Positions 10,911 to 24,000 of a stretch of 64,000 bases of DNA are shown here, piece after piece. Under the pieces are notes generated by a model. That model ran no database searches. It worked only from the letters and a program-made list of their open reading frames with translations, and was not told the origin of the DNA. Position 1 is the first letter of the stretch. Every line of letters begins with the position of its first letter. The position numbers were made by a program, and so were the translations under genes. Source of the stretch: Furcasterigmium furcatum (taxonomy: Eukaryota; Ascomycota; Sordariomycetes; Glomerellales; Plectosphaerellaceae); assembly GCA_001599815.1 (NCBI GenBank), contig BCIA01000006.1, positions 1,986,961 through 2,050,960 on the forward strand, given 5' to 3'.

Positions 10911-13900
10911 CTAGCCCAGGTCCATGGTGTCCCAGTCAACCTGAAAGTCCCCTCCCCCTGACAGCCCACTGAACATGTCGTCTCCGCCAAGGTCGAGGGA
11001 CACCCCCGCGCCGCCCACATCTCCCAAGCCCAAATCGCCGCCCATGCCCCCCATGCCCAGATCGAGCGACACGCTGTCCACGGCCATCCCGCCGTTCTGC
11101 ACGTCGTTCGCCGCCGCTGCCGCCGCCATGGCATTGTCCAGCGACGCCGCGCTCGCGTCCAGACCGAGGGCTAGGTCTCCCTGAAGTATCGCCTCCGCCT
11201 GCAGCGCCTCTGCCGGCTGCGATATGACCATCTGCGCCTCTACCCTCCTGTGAAGCCTGACCACCAGCTCCGCCAGCGCCATATCCGTCTTCTGCAGCTT
11301 GCGGCACCCTTCGGCTTCCGACTTCAGCACGTCTCGCAGCGAAAGTCTGCGCTGCGCCGGCACCGGCACGTTGCCCGAATCATCGAGGAAATTCACCGCC
11401 GGCGCCTGGGGACTGTTGGTCACGTCTGCCGCGCATATCAGCGCGATGGCGATATCGTAGGCCACGCTGCCGCTGCCCGTCTCCGTCTGCTGCCTGACCT
11501 CGTCGTAGATGAGATGGAGGACGCGCTTGGCCCCGAGCATCCTCAGAGCAGCCAGGATCTGACGATGCGTGTACGAGGTAGCCGTGACGTTGATGCCGGC
11601 CTGAAGGCCCCATTGCACAAATCCGTGGATCGTCTGGCGCACGGCTGTCGTCAAACCGCCGTTGGCTGTATTAGACCAGTTCTCGAGCTCGTTATGGTCC
11701 GCGCCCCCAGTCCTCCGCGAGAGCGGGATGCTGTCCTTCAAGGCTCTCAGGAGCGGCTCGATTTCTTGGCTCTTGGGATCCTGACGCTGGTAAGCCCGCA
11801 GCGAGTGTTCCAGAGGCTTGGCTACGATGTTCAAGACGGAGGAAAGCATGGCTGAGGCGTCCGAGGAGATGGCGCTCGGCTTCACTACAAAGTGCAGAAT
11901 ACGTAGAATAGCCTTCTGGTGCTGCCGATCGACCCAGAGAAGGTTGGCGAGGTATGTGATTGCTGTCACCAGCGAGGGGAGTAGGAACGTGTCCACGAGG
12001 TCTGCAGAACGTCAGCAAAACAGCCACCACCATATCCTGGTTTGCAACCTACACTCAACGCCTCCTTTCAGGCTGTCTTCGGATAGATGACCCGTTCCAA
12101 CTGCGAGGACGATGTTCTGAAACAAGGTCGGCACCAGGAGGTAGAAGTCCTGGGGAGGACATGAGGAGATGAGATCATCTGTGAGACCACCAGCTTCCTG
12201 GTCGAACAGCCCACGAATCCAGCCGTCGAGATGTCCCTTCTCCTGTTCGGACAAATGATCGGATGGCCGGCTCTGATGTCCCAGGTTCAGGAGTTTCGCC
12301 ACAAAGGAGTCGGACGATTTGACGCCGACATCTGATAGGCCCAGGTTATATCGGTACGCCAGGGCAAGCAGGAGCAGCAGCACTGAGCCAAACTCCTCGT
12401 ACACGGGCTGATATTCGCCTTGGTCTTCCTCGTACTTCCAGTTGTCAAGCAGCTCGCATAAGGGGTATAGTATGGTAGATGGCTTCTCGAAGAGCAGGAT
12501 GACGTCCAACGACAGTGGCTTCCGTGACAGTTGACCACACAGAGTCTTGAGAGACATGGTGTCTTTGTTTCGGCAGAACTGGCCAAGCACCTGTTTTGGT
12601 CAGACTCCGTCACGACACACAAAATTGGGCTCAACTTACTTCTGTGAGTGCGTGACTCGCGGCTCCTACGTTGCCATCCATGTTGTCAAGCTCTCCGATC
12701 AGCGATTGGATCCTCTCCGGGTCCGTCAAGCATTCAGTGACCAGCGCCTCTTTGACATATCTGCCGCGTGATGGCAAGGATGAGTATGGCGTCTCGCCAA
12801 GTATGATCTCGACACTGCTTTCCGGCAAGAGGCCATGGAGGCAGCAAGCCCAACAGAATTCCTCCCTCACCGAGTCGGTGAAAGGATTGTTATTTCTGGT
12901 GTCGTCAAACATGGAAGACAGTGTTGGGAATGCGTTCGTGTCGACTCTTCGGAGGGCGTCGGTTATACAGTACTCAGGCGTGAGGGGAGGAAACATATGC
13001 TTGCCAAGGTTGGCGATAAGTAGTGGCAGTTTGTTCATGAGATAGGAGCGGAGTAGGTGAGCTGCTTTGTTCCCCTCGTTGCGGAAAACCGCATTGGCGA
13101 GGACGTCAAACGACGCCAAGATAAGGTCGACAGTGGCCGATTGGACGTCGCCCTGGGTTCCATCAGTTTCGACCCCATGGCAAGCAGAGCGCGCGACATA
13201 CCGGATATCTGTTGTTGAGGTAGTTGAAAATGGCGACATCGTCGATGAGCGGACGGCCTACCAGCTGCAAGATCATTAGCGCTGCTACCCAACCCAGCTG
13301 TCCCGGAGACCTACAGCGGCATTTAGGTAAATATAGAGACCGGCCCGCGAGTTGACGATGGGAAGGTCGGGTATGACGAAATGCTCCAAATCCACAGTGC
13401 CGTCAAACAGTTGATCGAGGTCGGTGCTCGGTTCCCTTTTCTTCTCATCCGCTGGCTCAAAGGAAGCCAAGGTACTTGTCCTGAACAGGTCAAGGCGAGT
13501 CGCGATACGGTCCGCATTGTGCATGATGGTTGGTACGAAGCTTGCGAGGCTTTCTGACATGGCCTTCCGTGTTGCTGCGATGTGGTCAGCGAGACTTAGT
13601 CATTCGTGACCATTATATAGTTCCATACCTTTGCCTTGGGGGCCGCCCAGGGCCTTCAGGACAGTTTGGTTTCCACAAACCCCAAGAAGCAAAGCAACGA
13701 AAGCCGCACGAGCAGATTCCATCTCGTCACGGGCCTGATTGGCCTGCAGTTCCCCCATGGCGTCTACTGCAAACGCCGTCGACGCGTCTGTGAATAGGGT
13801 CATCCACTTGGAGATGATCTGTGCCACCTGCAGCCCGTCCGCGGTGTTTTGAATACCCGTGCCCTGCGCTACAGCCTTGCTCAGACGGTAAAACATGACC

Positions 13901-14316
13901 TCCTCAGCGCTGTAGGAGCTCCTCCATCTCGGGACGTCCCGGGTCTTCTGGTCCTCGCCTTCTGGCTCATTCCTTGCGCTACGAGACTGGACGTGCGAAG
14001 TGGAGTATTTGTAGAGCCCGCATAGAACTGAGGGCGTGTCGATGTATCGAAGTTTCGTCAGGATCTGGAGATATCGGGGAATTCGGGGGTCGAGGCAATC
14101 ATGGTTTCGCGCCTGCGGGCGGAGGAACAAGTCGGCTACGATGAGAGGTGGAAGTGGGTATTTGAGATGTACGAAGGGCACATAAGACTCGAATCGTTCG
14201 GGCTCGATGCGCTCGGCGAGACATTTCGCTATGAGGGCCGCCCAATGCTCGAGCGCGACTCGCTGGGCGCCCTTCGCGCCGCGGTCGTCCATCGCTGTGG
14301 TATTCTTTGTCGGCAC
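10911..14316 (-). CDS. MED5: Mediator complex subunit 5 (Med5/Nut1)
   Basis: Six exons: 13629-14316, 13315-13574, 13202-13264, 12640-13152, 12053-12590 and 10911-12001. All phases agree and the predicted protein is 1050 residues, in the usual Med5 range. The protein is all-helical. It opens with an ALEHWAALIAKCLAERI segment and continues through a LKYPLPPLIVADLFL block typical of fungal Med5; the C-terminus is rich in Gly/Asp/Met. Med5 belongs to the tail module of Mediator and links activators to RNA polymerase II in the nucleus. The third exon is only 63 bp. A second in-frame ATG eight codons downstream (14292) is an alternative start. Tandem perfect hairpins lie 430 bp upstream. Confidence 0.88.
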
Positions 14317-14745
14317 GAAGTCCGAGGAAGGGCGGACGGCAGGCGCTACATTGGGGGGGACCGAAGCTGAGGGTTGGTATCGACGAGGGAGCGCGCCGCG
14401 AATTAAGATAGCCTGGTTGTTGCTGGTGGTGTCCGAGCCGTAGTGAAGTTGGAGGGGCTGTAATTATGGGAGGTTGTGAGGCTGGAAAGCTTGTTCAAGT
14501 GGAAGTCGATGTCCCAATGTCCTTGGGTTTGGACCCACCCGTGCGTGATCCCGACAAGGAACTCACGCCCAATCGGGTAACAGCCTTCGACCGCCATTCC
14601 TCCGTCGCAGTGTTTTCACTTCAATAAGTAGGTAGGCACCTTGGGTAACTTCTCCAGAATCACAAGATTGGCACCGGGATTGAATTATGCTTGTTTTCTT
14701 GGCATAAGGTTGTCTTCAGCAATCTACGGCTTTGACAGTCGGAGC

Positions 14746-14765
14746 CCGTGGCCACTTGGCCACGG
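14746..14765. repeat. Perfect inverted repeat (9-bp stem, 2-nt loop)
   Basis: CCGTGGCCA, spacer CT, TGGCCACGG. Every stem base pairs. The last base is shared with the next hairpin. Confidence 0.9.
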
Positions 14766-14793
14766 TGCTGGGATGGTCCCATCATCCCAGCAC
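14765..14793. repeat. Perfect inverted repeat (11-bp stem, 7-nt loop)
   Basis: GTGCTGGGATG, loop GTCCCAT, CATCCCAGCAC. It abuts the preceding hairpin, so the two would form consecutive stem-loops in RNA or cruciforms in DNA. Confidence 0.9.
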
Positions 14794-15168
14794 AAGGCTC
14801 GCTTCTCCTCCACCGTTCACGCGCCGCGGCGCACTAGCAGCCGTCGGCATCGCGCGAATCTTCTCCTTCTTGTCCTGCTAACATGGTACTTTGAGGTCCG
14901 CCTCATCCATTAAGCCTTGGGGTAGATCTTGCAACGACTCAAGGCTTCCATGGATTTTCGTAGAATACCCTGCTGGAGCCTGCTGCTGATCCAACACCAT
15001 GGGCAGTCCGCGGCGTCAAAGTCAGGATCCCCGCTCGCTTTTCTCTCTTTCCTTCGTAGACAGGCTGGAGCTTTCAAGCTACCAAAGGACCTGCGATTGC
15101 ATCCCGTCGAGACGCGGGGACAAAAGATTCATACATTCCCATCAAACCATGTTAGTGAACGCCAATGC

Positions 15169-15218
15169 GGGGGTGTTGTGTGCTGGGGGTGTGGGGTGGT
15201 GATGGCTGGGGGCAGGGG
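15169..15218 (+). other. G-run cluster, possible G-quadruplex
   Basis: Within 50 bases the plus strand carries G runs at 15169-15173, 15185-15189, 15193-15196, 15208-15212 and 15215-15218, with loops of about 2-11 bases. It lies about 200 bp beyond the importin alpha stop codon; because that gene is on the minus strand, its RNA would be C-rich here. Confidence 0.55.
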
Positions 15219-15412
15219 AAGCTCTCGCATTCGTCAATCCGCTCGAGCAGGTGTTGTGTGTTGGTGAAGTGTCGTGGTGCGTTCGTTGGGGGGGTGAGGC
15301 GAATGGATGCTCTGTGCGCTGAACAACCTGAGCGCACAAGAGCGAATAATTTGGTTTCGATTGGCAGACGTGCAACCAAGAAGTGACGTGCTCACATTGG
15401 AAGCGTTGGGTT

Positions 15413-17417
15413 TTACATGTCCATCGAGTCGCCGCCGTTGGCGAAGCTGAACCCGCCCTGCTGGGCAGGGGCGTTGCCGCCACCGAAGCCGAAGGTGCCG
15501 TTGGGGCCAGTGCCTTGGGCCATGCCCTCGTCGGCGTTCTCCTCCTCGTCGGCGAAGTACTTCTCGATAATGTTGTACGCCTTCATGTAGATCTCCTCGT
15601 TCGCATTGGTCTGGCACTCGTGGATCTTCTCCATGCCGCCACACTCCTCAATGAACAGGGCATACCGGTTGATGGAGTCCGGTCCATCACCGGCGGCCTG
15701 CTTGTCGAGATCTCCGACCTTGAGAATGTTCTCCAGTCCGTCGAGAGCAACCTGGATTATCTTGTTGTCGGGACACGCCAGAAGGTCGCACAGGGGCTTG
15801 ATGCAGCCCTGCTGAACCAGGTAACGAATCTGTTCGGGCTTCTGCAGGCCTCCGCTTGTGGCGTTGCTGATGGCCCAGCATGCCTCCTTGCGCGTCTTGA
15901 GGTCGCCGTTGGAAAGGAGGTAGATCAGGGGAGGGATGATGTTGGCGTCAATGACGGACTGAATCTGGGTGGAGTTGCCGGCGGTGATGTTGGAAATGGT
16001 CCAGCACGCCTCCTTGCGAATACCGTCCTTGTTAGAGCTCAGCAAGGAAAGCAGGCACGGCAGAGAACCGCAGTTGATGATGACCTGGGTCTGGATATCG
16101 TCGCCAGTGACGATGTTGCCGACAGAGCGGAGAGCAGGGGTCTGGACCGAGGTGGACGCGTGCATCAGCAGCTCTACCAGGCGGCGGGGAATGCCAGCCT
16201 CGATGACGGCCTGGATCTTGTCGTTGGAGCCATCGGACAGGTAGGAGATGGCCCAGCAGGCATCGATGAGAACCTCGTCGTCAAGAGAGTAAACAAGCTT
16301 CGAAAGAACGGGGAGAGCGGGAGAGATCTGCAGCACGAGTCAGTGGCTTGGCTCGATCGGAGAGTGCCTTGGAGCTGCACGTGAGAGCTTACCGTATTCC
16401 AGTCAGGCTGAGGGGTCTTTCCACGGCAGAAGTTGCTCAGGGTCCAGGTGGCATTCCTCAGCATGCTCAGCTTGCGGCTATCACCAAGGAGAGTGAGGAG
16501 GGGCTTGAGAGCTCCGCAGCTGAGAACATAGTCACGGCAGTGGGGGCTGTCGCCGGCAATGTTGCCGAGCGCCCAAACGGCTTGCTCGCGGACATCAGGC
16601 TCGGGGCTGCCGAGCAGCTCGACGAAGATGGGAACGGCACCGGCCTCAATAACGACCTGGGTCTGCGAGGCGGAGCCGGAGGCAATGTTGGTCAAGGCCC
16701 AGGCGGCCTCGAACTGAACAAGGGTGTGCGGGGAGCGGAGGAATTGAACAAAGCGGCTGACGACACCGGTCTTGATGACTTCCTCGATCGGCGGGTTGCG
16801 CTCCTTGGAGAGGAGCTTTCGGAATTTGGTGGTGGCTTGGATCTGAAGGTCGATCTGCTCAGAGAAAACGCCCTCGACCATCTGAGGCAGGTCCTCGTTC
16901 AGCTATAACAAGTCAGCACGGTGATCCGCATCAATCCTCATAAAGCAAATTGGTGGCCAGCGCCCAGCGTCGCCGCAACCCGATGCCATCGCGAGTGTGG
17001 CAACCCTGGAGAGTGAAGACCCTGACCGAGGGTGGGGCAGCGGTGGGCTGTCCCCTGGCAACGGGAGCAAAATACCAAGGTGCAGGGTTGGCGGGGTCGA
17101 TGAGGAAAGTGGACGGGGGAAATGAGACAGAAAAGCTTGCGCGCGAGGCGAGGGGCGATGTAGAGATGCCAAACGAAACGTACCTGAGATTCAGTAGGAG
17201 CAGTATCATCGTCGCTGTCGGGAGCGGCGCCCAGCGAGGCACCCGGCCTGTCTGCGCCCGTGGCAAGGCCTCTCCTCTTTGCCAGGTTCTCCTCACGCTT
17301 CGCCTTGCGAATCTCGACCTGCTGCTCCTCGCGACGGCGGCGGAGTTCTTCGGGCTTGAAGGTGCTCTTCGCCTTGAAGTTGGTGCGGCGATGCTCGGGA
17401 ATGTAGCGATCAGCCAT
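15413..17417 (-). CDS. SRP1: Importin subunit alpha (karyopherin alpha, Srp1/Kap60)
   Basis: Exons 17184-17417, 16393-16902 and 15413-16327 are all phase 0 and encode 552 residues, the normal importin alpha size. Residues about 9-50 form the basic importin-beta-binding domain (RRTNFKAK, ELRRRREEQQ, KREENLAKRR), followed by an acidic DSDDD patch. Then come armadillo repeats with the recurrent ALTNIASG, ALGNIAGD, TLSNFCRG, AISYLSDG and TISNITAG cores that carry the NLS-binding Trp/Asn ladder. The protein recognises classical NLS cargo and with importin beta carries it into the nucleus. The first intron (281 bp) is long for this window. The C-terminus is Gly/Asn/Phe-rich and ends in SMDM. Confidence 0.97.
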
Positions 17418-18569
17418 GTTTGCGGTTGGTCTGATCTATTTGTGGAAGAGAAGTGGTCGTGTTGACGTAGGATGGTGGGGAGGCTCGTGAACAGCTTCGT
17501 TTCGAGTCAGCTGCACCGGAGACCACGACCGAGAGCACGCTCTGAATTCGGCAGGTTTTTCCAGAGGGCGAGGCTTGATGTTGAAGGTTGGTCGAGCTTG
17601 GTCTGACGTGAGGTGAAGCTGGGGATGGGTGATGATGAAGGAAGGGAAGACCTGGAGTGGGAAATTTATTTAGGGGATGAGGGAGATGGAACTTGGGGGA
17701 GGAGGGGGAAGGTAGGCGGGCAGGTAGGAAGGTAGCGACCGAGCGGCAACGGTGGGGATGGCCACTACAGAACGGGAAGAGGTACCTGAAAGCGGGGTGG
17801 TCTGTGCATCCTCCTGCGTGTGTGGGAGACTGCACAAATTGCACAAAGGGTGGGAGTCCTCTTAGTGTTCTAACGGGTTTGGTGCTAAGGCAGCCGGTAC
17901 TCCTTAACGGCTCTGGCTGCCATTTCTTTGTGGTGTCTGGGCCAAGTGAGTCAGAGCCATAGTCCTCTACTTCTCTCATAACAATGCAATGGTTCTGTAC
18001 GAACGTGACGGCCCCCGCTAGTGTGCCCATCATGTCAGAGCCGGCCAACCTGGAACGGGACAATGGAGGGGCAAGACCAGTTTGGGGGACCCTGGATTTT
18101 TTTGACCTGATCGCAGACTGAGGGTTCCAAACCCGAGGCTGATTGCAGTTCTGATATGACGAAAGCAGACAATTGTACGTCCTTGGTGTTAGCAAGTTAA
18201 GAAATCCAAGGTGCTACCCTCTTGCTCCTGAGCGTGGCATAACTAGTTAGCTAGTTAGTTACAGGCTTTTATTCCATGTGGCACCTCACCCTCAGGCCAT
18301 TCAGTGAGTCTTCCACCCCAAGAAGTGTGACTAAGCTGCGCTGTAGCACGTGGACCCGCGAGACCAGTGGGGCCGCCGGCGCGCGTCACCCCTTGGTCTC
18401 AACGCGTCTCCCTATCCGCATATCAACTCCTTTCACTCAGCATCCCCGGCTATCGTCGACTGCGGGCCCAGATTGACCTGACTTGCGGCCAGCTGGCCTA
18501 GAGGGTCACCGTTCAGCTGATCCTCTTCTTTACATTGCGTCGCGCTCCGTCGCCTTAACTTACGCCATC
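17418..18569. promoter_or_regulatory. Divergent promoter region, importin alpha / POT1
   Basis: 1.15 kb separating two divergently transcribed genes, so it should contain both promoters and 5' leaders. An AGTTAGCTAGTTAGTT-type short repeat lies at about 18245-18260. No convincing gene is seen; the long minus-strand frame across 17410-18195 has no domain. Confidence 0.5.
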
Positions 18570-20765
18570 ATGCCGACTGCGGATGAAGGGGATCCGGCCC
18601 TGCCCGCCGGTTTTGTGTCCATCAAAAAGGCACTGGAAACGGTCCAAGGCAAATTTGTCAGCGTCATCGGTGTGGTCAAAGACTGCCGAGCGCCAATATC
18701 AACCTCAGGCTCCGGTACGACTTCTTGCTTCCTTCCTTCACCATGTGCATGTGGAGAGCTAACCCATTCAAGACTTCAAGTGCACGATTCGGACGTACGA
18801 CAATTTCACAACAGATGGAGAAGAGATAGAACTCACCATCTTCAGAAAAGAGTCTGAGATGCCTGAAATTGGCTGTGGAGACGTTGTCGCAATGACACAT
18901 GTAAAGGCATGTTCTGGCCCTTCGCCGTTCACTCTACAATGCTAACCGGCGCTCAGACACAAAACCGTGGCGTGCCCTCACTTATAACTAACCGTGCTGG
19001 AGCTATCCGAGTGTATGAGGCTGCAAAGATCCCGAGCTACCCAAAATCTGCTTCCTCGGCGTTGAGGCCTTTGACGAAAGCCGATAATGGTCGAATCAGC
19101 ACTGAAGCAGAACAGTACATCTCCTGGCTTTTCCAAACCATCGACAAGGGCTCCTTACCTGACGTTCAAACTTTCAAGTTGGCCATAGAGCAATCCCGGA
19201 ATGTCAAAGTCAAATCCAGCCTGCTGAAAGACTTCAGGCAGGACAGATTCTACGACATGATCGTCTTCGTCGCCAGGGAGCCATACGACTACGGCGATAA
19301 AATGACACTGTGGGTGACTGACTTCACCGAAAACAACGCCTTCTTCCATTTTGCATGGGACGGCGGAGACGCACAAGGTGAAGTCGACACCCACGGGGCC
19401 GACGCAGGTGACCCATTCGGATATACGGGCAACTTCCGCAAGTCACTGGTGGAATCCAGCAGCGGCTTCGCTGGGCCGTACGGGAGGCGTTGCCTGCAGG
19501 TGACTTGCTATGAGCCTCATGCTACCACTATAAGAGACCGGCTGAAGAAGGGTTCTTGGGTTCAACTCCGCAATGTGCAAATCAAGTACGGATCAAACGG
19601 ATCCAGTCTCGAGGGCTTCCTTCGAGAGGACCTTGGATCAGTGGCGGCAAAGATCCAGGTCAACCCTCTCAACCCTCGTGACGACGTCGAGAACATCAGC
19701 CCCCACCTCAAGGAGGCCATTCGCCGAAAGCGCGACTATGAGAAACTTTTCAAGGCCAATCTCCATGCCCTTCAGCAAAACACGCACGACCAGAGCAGTA
19801 CCCGCGGTCAGAAACGACCTGCAACAGACCAGCCAAAGGCCAAGCCCCCCAATTCGAAGGAGAGGAGACAGCTGGCGCGGGCGGAGATGGGACGGAAAGT
19901 GCAGGCCGAAGAGCAGGAAACCGGCGAGTCTTCTCTCGGTCTGCACGCGAATGGTTCGCACCAACGCCCCTCAGCTTCTGGCTCTATCCTTGCTAACACA
20001 GTCGCAGTGAGATGTGAAAATACTGACAGGCCCCCTTCATCAGTCGCCGAGCTTCTCAAGAGGGCAGTCTTTCGAACTGAGCACGATGGTCAAGCACTAG
20101 AGATTGCCCTCCCGTTCACATGCGCCAAGTTTCGAGTCAATGTGCGAGTGATTGACTTCTTCCCCTCAAACCTTGAAGACTTTGCTGTCTCCCGAAAATC
20201 ATCAGAGTACGAGGTTTTGTCTGATCATGGCGACGACAGCGACTCTGGTGCAGATGCGGATGACGGGGACGAGGGGGACCGCATCTGGGAATGGCGTTTT
20301 GCGCTCCGCCTCGCAGATGCCGCAAAACCAACCAAAGGGGCCACTCCAGAAGATCTGTGGGTTGTTGTGGATAACGCCGACGCGCAGCTTCTGACCAGTC
20401 TTGACGCCTGTGACCTGAGATCCGACAAGGAGGCATTGGGCAAGCTTCGGGAGAGGATGTTCGTGCTCTGGGGCAACCTAGCGGAGCTCAAGGCGAAGCC
20501 GTCAGAGAGGCCCAAGAAGACCAAGAAATCCAAGGTAGCGGCTGACAGGCCGCCCATGGATAGCTCCGATGTCGAAGGCGCTGATCCAAGCCCTAAGAAG
20601 CCAGATCAAAAGTCCAAGTCCTTGTCCAACCTCCCATTCAGCTGCTGCATTCGGCAATACGGCATCAAGGTGAAGGAGCCCAACCCCCTGGAAGCCAACG
20701 CAGGCGATGGCCATCGGTGGGAGCGCGTTTTCGGACTGTTTGGGACCAAGATCCGCTATGCTTGA
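18570..20765 (+). CDS. POT1: Telomere single-strand-binding protein Pot1
   Basis: Exons 18570-18714, 18773-18900 and 18957-20765 (introns of 58 and 56 bp) give 693 residues. The first ATG in the open frame is used. The N-terminal segment GKFVSVIGVVKDC through FKCTIRTYDNF and ELTIFRKESEMP to GDVVAMTHVK is an OB fold of the Telo_bind/POT1 type. A second OB region around residues 190-330 carries WVQLRNVQIKYG and EGFLRED, typical of POT1PC. The protein binds the G-rich 3' telomere overhang within shelterin, protects ends and controls telomerase access. The middle and C-terminus contain Lys- and Ser-rich linkers and an acidic DDSDSGADADDGDEGD stretch. A Cdc13-like assignment is less likely, given the Pot1-type first OB fold. 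Confidence 0.88.
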
Positions 20766-21094
20766 AGCCCGCTGTCGGTGCATGATATCCGTTGGGAGGA
20801 CACAGGGAACATGCGACTTTGATAAACAGTGCCGTTGGCATGACGTTCACGACGCTGGATATCCCATGGTGTTTTGGTTGTCTCACAGAATCAGAAGTAC
20901 AAACTCTTCCCCGTCATGCTGCAGCTTCAAACGCCAGACACCGTGACCTTGCCTGCCTGGCACAGCCGCTCGCCAAACCCAGCATTAAACAAAGCCATGC
21001 CCGCTCCAATCTGTGTACCCAGTGGTCGACTAGGGCTACCTTCCAGAGCCTTCTCGGTGGGTTTGAGCCGCAAAGGAAAATTCATGGATGTCAT
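20766..21094. other. Intergenic, convergent POT1 / SCC3 3' ends
   Basis: 329 bp between two facing stop codons. Nothing beyond the presumed overlapping 3' UTRs is seen. Confidence 0.6.
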
Positions 21095-24000
21095 CTAGTC
21101 GCCGAGCACGCTGTCCGCATCCGGACTCCGAACCTCGTGGTCGTCTCCGTCTTCCTCCTCATCTTCTTCCAGCAGCTCTCTCCTTTTCAGGTCCTCGAGT
21201 GATCCCTCCTCAGGCTCATCCTCATCAAAGGGGTCCTCGATATCATCCTCTTCCACGACAAGCGCCTCCCTCGTAGCAGGACGTTCCTCAACAGCGGGCG
21301 TCTTCTTCGGCGCCGCCTTGGCCGCCTTCCTCTTTCCGCGAATCAACTCGTCCCGCTTCCTCTCGTCGAGGTATGCGACGACCTCGTGATAGTTCTTGCC
21401 CAGCTTGGACTGGTTCCTGAGAAGCCGCTTGCGAAGACGGCCGGAAAAGTCTCCCGACTGGTCCAGGACCTTACGAGCGATGGCCATGACATATTTGCCC
21501 GCCAACTCGCACAACTCGCGCTCAGCCTTGAGCTCGTTGACGTGCCGCTGCTCCTTGGAGAGATTCTCATCGTCGTCCTCCTGCTCATCGTCATCCGGCT
21601 CGTCATCGACGGGGACCTCGTCTTCTGCGGGTTCGTTGAGCGTCTTCTTCGCCCTTTTGGCGTAGTTACGCTCGGTGCCGTCGAAGATAGAGATCAGCTC
21701 AGGGATGAGACCGGCAGGGATCTCCTCGACCAGTTTCCTGAGTTTCTTATACTTGGCTTCCTGCCCAGAAGAGGCGATCCAGACGGCCAGCGAACTGAAC
21801 AAGACATGAGCGTCGCATAGATTGCCTGTCGCGAGCAGTCGCGTTTCGTCGACGATCATGCGAGAGGAAAGGGTGTTGATGAGATTGTCGTTGAAGATCT
21901 TCTGCAGCTTCTGCAGCTGGGAGACCTCGACGTCCGAAATGTCCGACCCGACTCGGATGAGTTTCTCCAGACTGTGTAGTTTCCACATGAAGTAGAATTG
22001 AGCAACCTTGATGGCGGAGGCCACGACTTCGTCCTCCAGTTCCTCTATCCTGTCGGTGATCTCCGTGAATGTACCGCGCTTGATCAGGTTGACAAGGATC
22101 TCGATAGCAGGCAGCTCGGAGTCCGAGTCCCTTCCTTGCGCTTCCATGATATCGACGCAGTCAGAAATGCTTGCAAGGCTGCCGAGCTTGGTCAAGATGC
22201 TAGACAGGTCCTGGAGATTCTCCTCGCTGAGACCACCTCGCTCAGACAGATCACAGGTCTTGTCAAAATTGCGGAGGTGGTTCATGGTATTCTCCCACAG
22301 CACCGCTAGCTTGCCATCGACGAGCTCTTCGAGCTCATCGTGCTGGCGAGCATGGGACAAGGACGCCGTCGCCTCCGCGAGAACCTCCTTGTCGTTATGC
22401 TTTTCGAACTGGGTGCTGACCTCGTCAAGGAGCGTTTCATATCGGGACGAGTCCTGGCGCAATTGCTGGAAGACACCGGGCTTCAGCACGTGCTCCATGC
22501 GCAGCACGACCTTGGCCGTGGCCGACTGGGCGCCGAACTTGCTGAGCAGGCGGGGAATCAAGGCAGCCAGCTCAAGGGCCGTCTCCTCCTGCGCGTCGGT
22601 CGCTTCATGGCGGCCTGCCTTCTTCTTGCTCCTGTCAACCTCGTGCGTTTGGCTCAGAGCCATCGTCACGGCAGCAGCCATAACCTCCAGCAAGATTGCC
22701 TCCTCATCAGAATCAGGGGCGACGGCCTTCTTAATGAGCGTCTCCGGGCTTCGGGCAGCTGCTTTTGACTTGGACTTGGCGCTGGTGGTGTGATCGTAAA
22801 GCAGATACCCGGCGACAAGCTCCCATTCTTTGATGACCGGGACCTTATCGTACAGCGCCTGGGCTGCAACAGTGATCCTCGATGAGGGGATCACCGCCTG
22901 GAAGACATCGGTGGCATTGGTCACCTCGCTTTCTCCTGATGATCCCTGTTCTTCCTGGATAGCCTTGTCGTAGGAGGCAAGAAGCTCCGCCAAGGACTTG
23001 ATGCTGAGCCATTCCGGTCGAGGAGTCTCAAAGTCGTCCTCATCGGCAGCACCCAATGTTTCTTCTACGACCTCAGCGCCTCCGACATCTTGCGTCTTGA
23101 ACTCGATAAGGTCATCCACGCAAGCATCGAAGAACTTGGCGGTAGCCCTCCTGACCCGAAGCTCGTTGTCGAAGATGAGGCGACCAATCGTATCGACCTC
23201 CTCAGGCGCGAGAAGCCCGGAAGCACGCAGTATGTCAACCACTCCAACAGCAGCGACCCGCACCGAAACGTCTGCGTCTTTGGTGGCCATCTCGACTAGC
23301 CTGGTCTGGAATCTTTCGATGAAGTGTCCCAGCTGCTCGGCATTGTCCTTGAAGATACGGTGCAGCTGTCTCAGCACCTCGACACGAGTAGATGCCACGA
23401 CGTCAGAGAGCATCCAGCCAAGGTACCGCAGATGATTAGGCTGCATGAATACATTGGGGAGCTCTGTTATCCAGTGGCCCAGAGCTTCGGCGCATTCTGT
23501 CCGAATCCGAGGGTCGACGTCGCGGTACCTGTGAGCGAAGGTGATGTCCAGAAGATCATTGATGAGGTGGTCGCATTGCTCGCGGAAGCTGTTGGCCTCG
23601 GCCAGGTTACGCTGGCTTTCCTGTGCTTTGGCCTTGCTCTTGCTCTTCTGGCCGGCGACGAGTTGCGCCTCGAATTGGGAGATTCTCTTGTCGAGAACGC
23701 CGGCGACGTTGACAAGGCCTGACACCAGGGACAAGATTGCCGTGGTGGCAGTGTGTCGGAATGGTCGCAGAGTCGATGTGGACATGGCGGCGATCCAGCG
23801 GCTGATGTTCTCCATCAGAACCTGGTCCTTGTATAGGACGTCTGTCTCGTGTAGGACCTCGACGAGGGAGACGAAGAACTCGGTGAAAAGCTCGCGGAAG
23901 GACCTAGTGTCCTTGGCCCTGGAGATAAGGGGATACTCGGAGATGCGCTCCTGGTATCCAGTCAGCAGATGGCTTCAAGCGCAGGCGCAGGTGAACAAAC

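Larger units (their letters stand above)
14317..15412. other. Intergenic with tandem hairpins and a G-rich tract
   Basis: 1.1 kb between the MED5 start and the importin alpha stop. It contains two abutting perfect inverted repeats (14746-14793) and a G-run cluster (15169-15218), described separately. No coding region is supported. Confidence 0.6.

Noticed and set aside
15383..16384. 333-codon plus-strand frame
   Set aside because: Antisense shadow of importin alpha exon 3; Leu/Val/Asp-rich composition mirrors armadillo codons.
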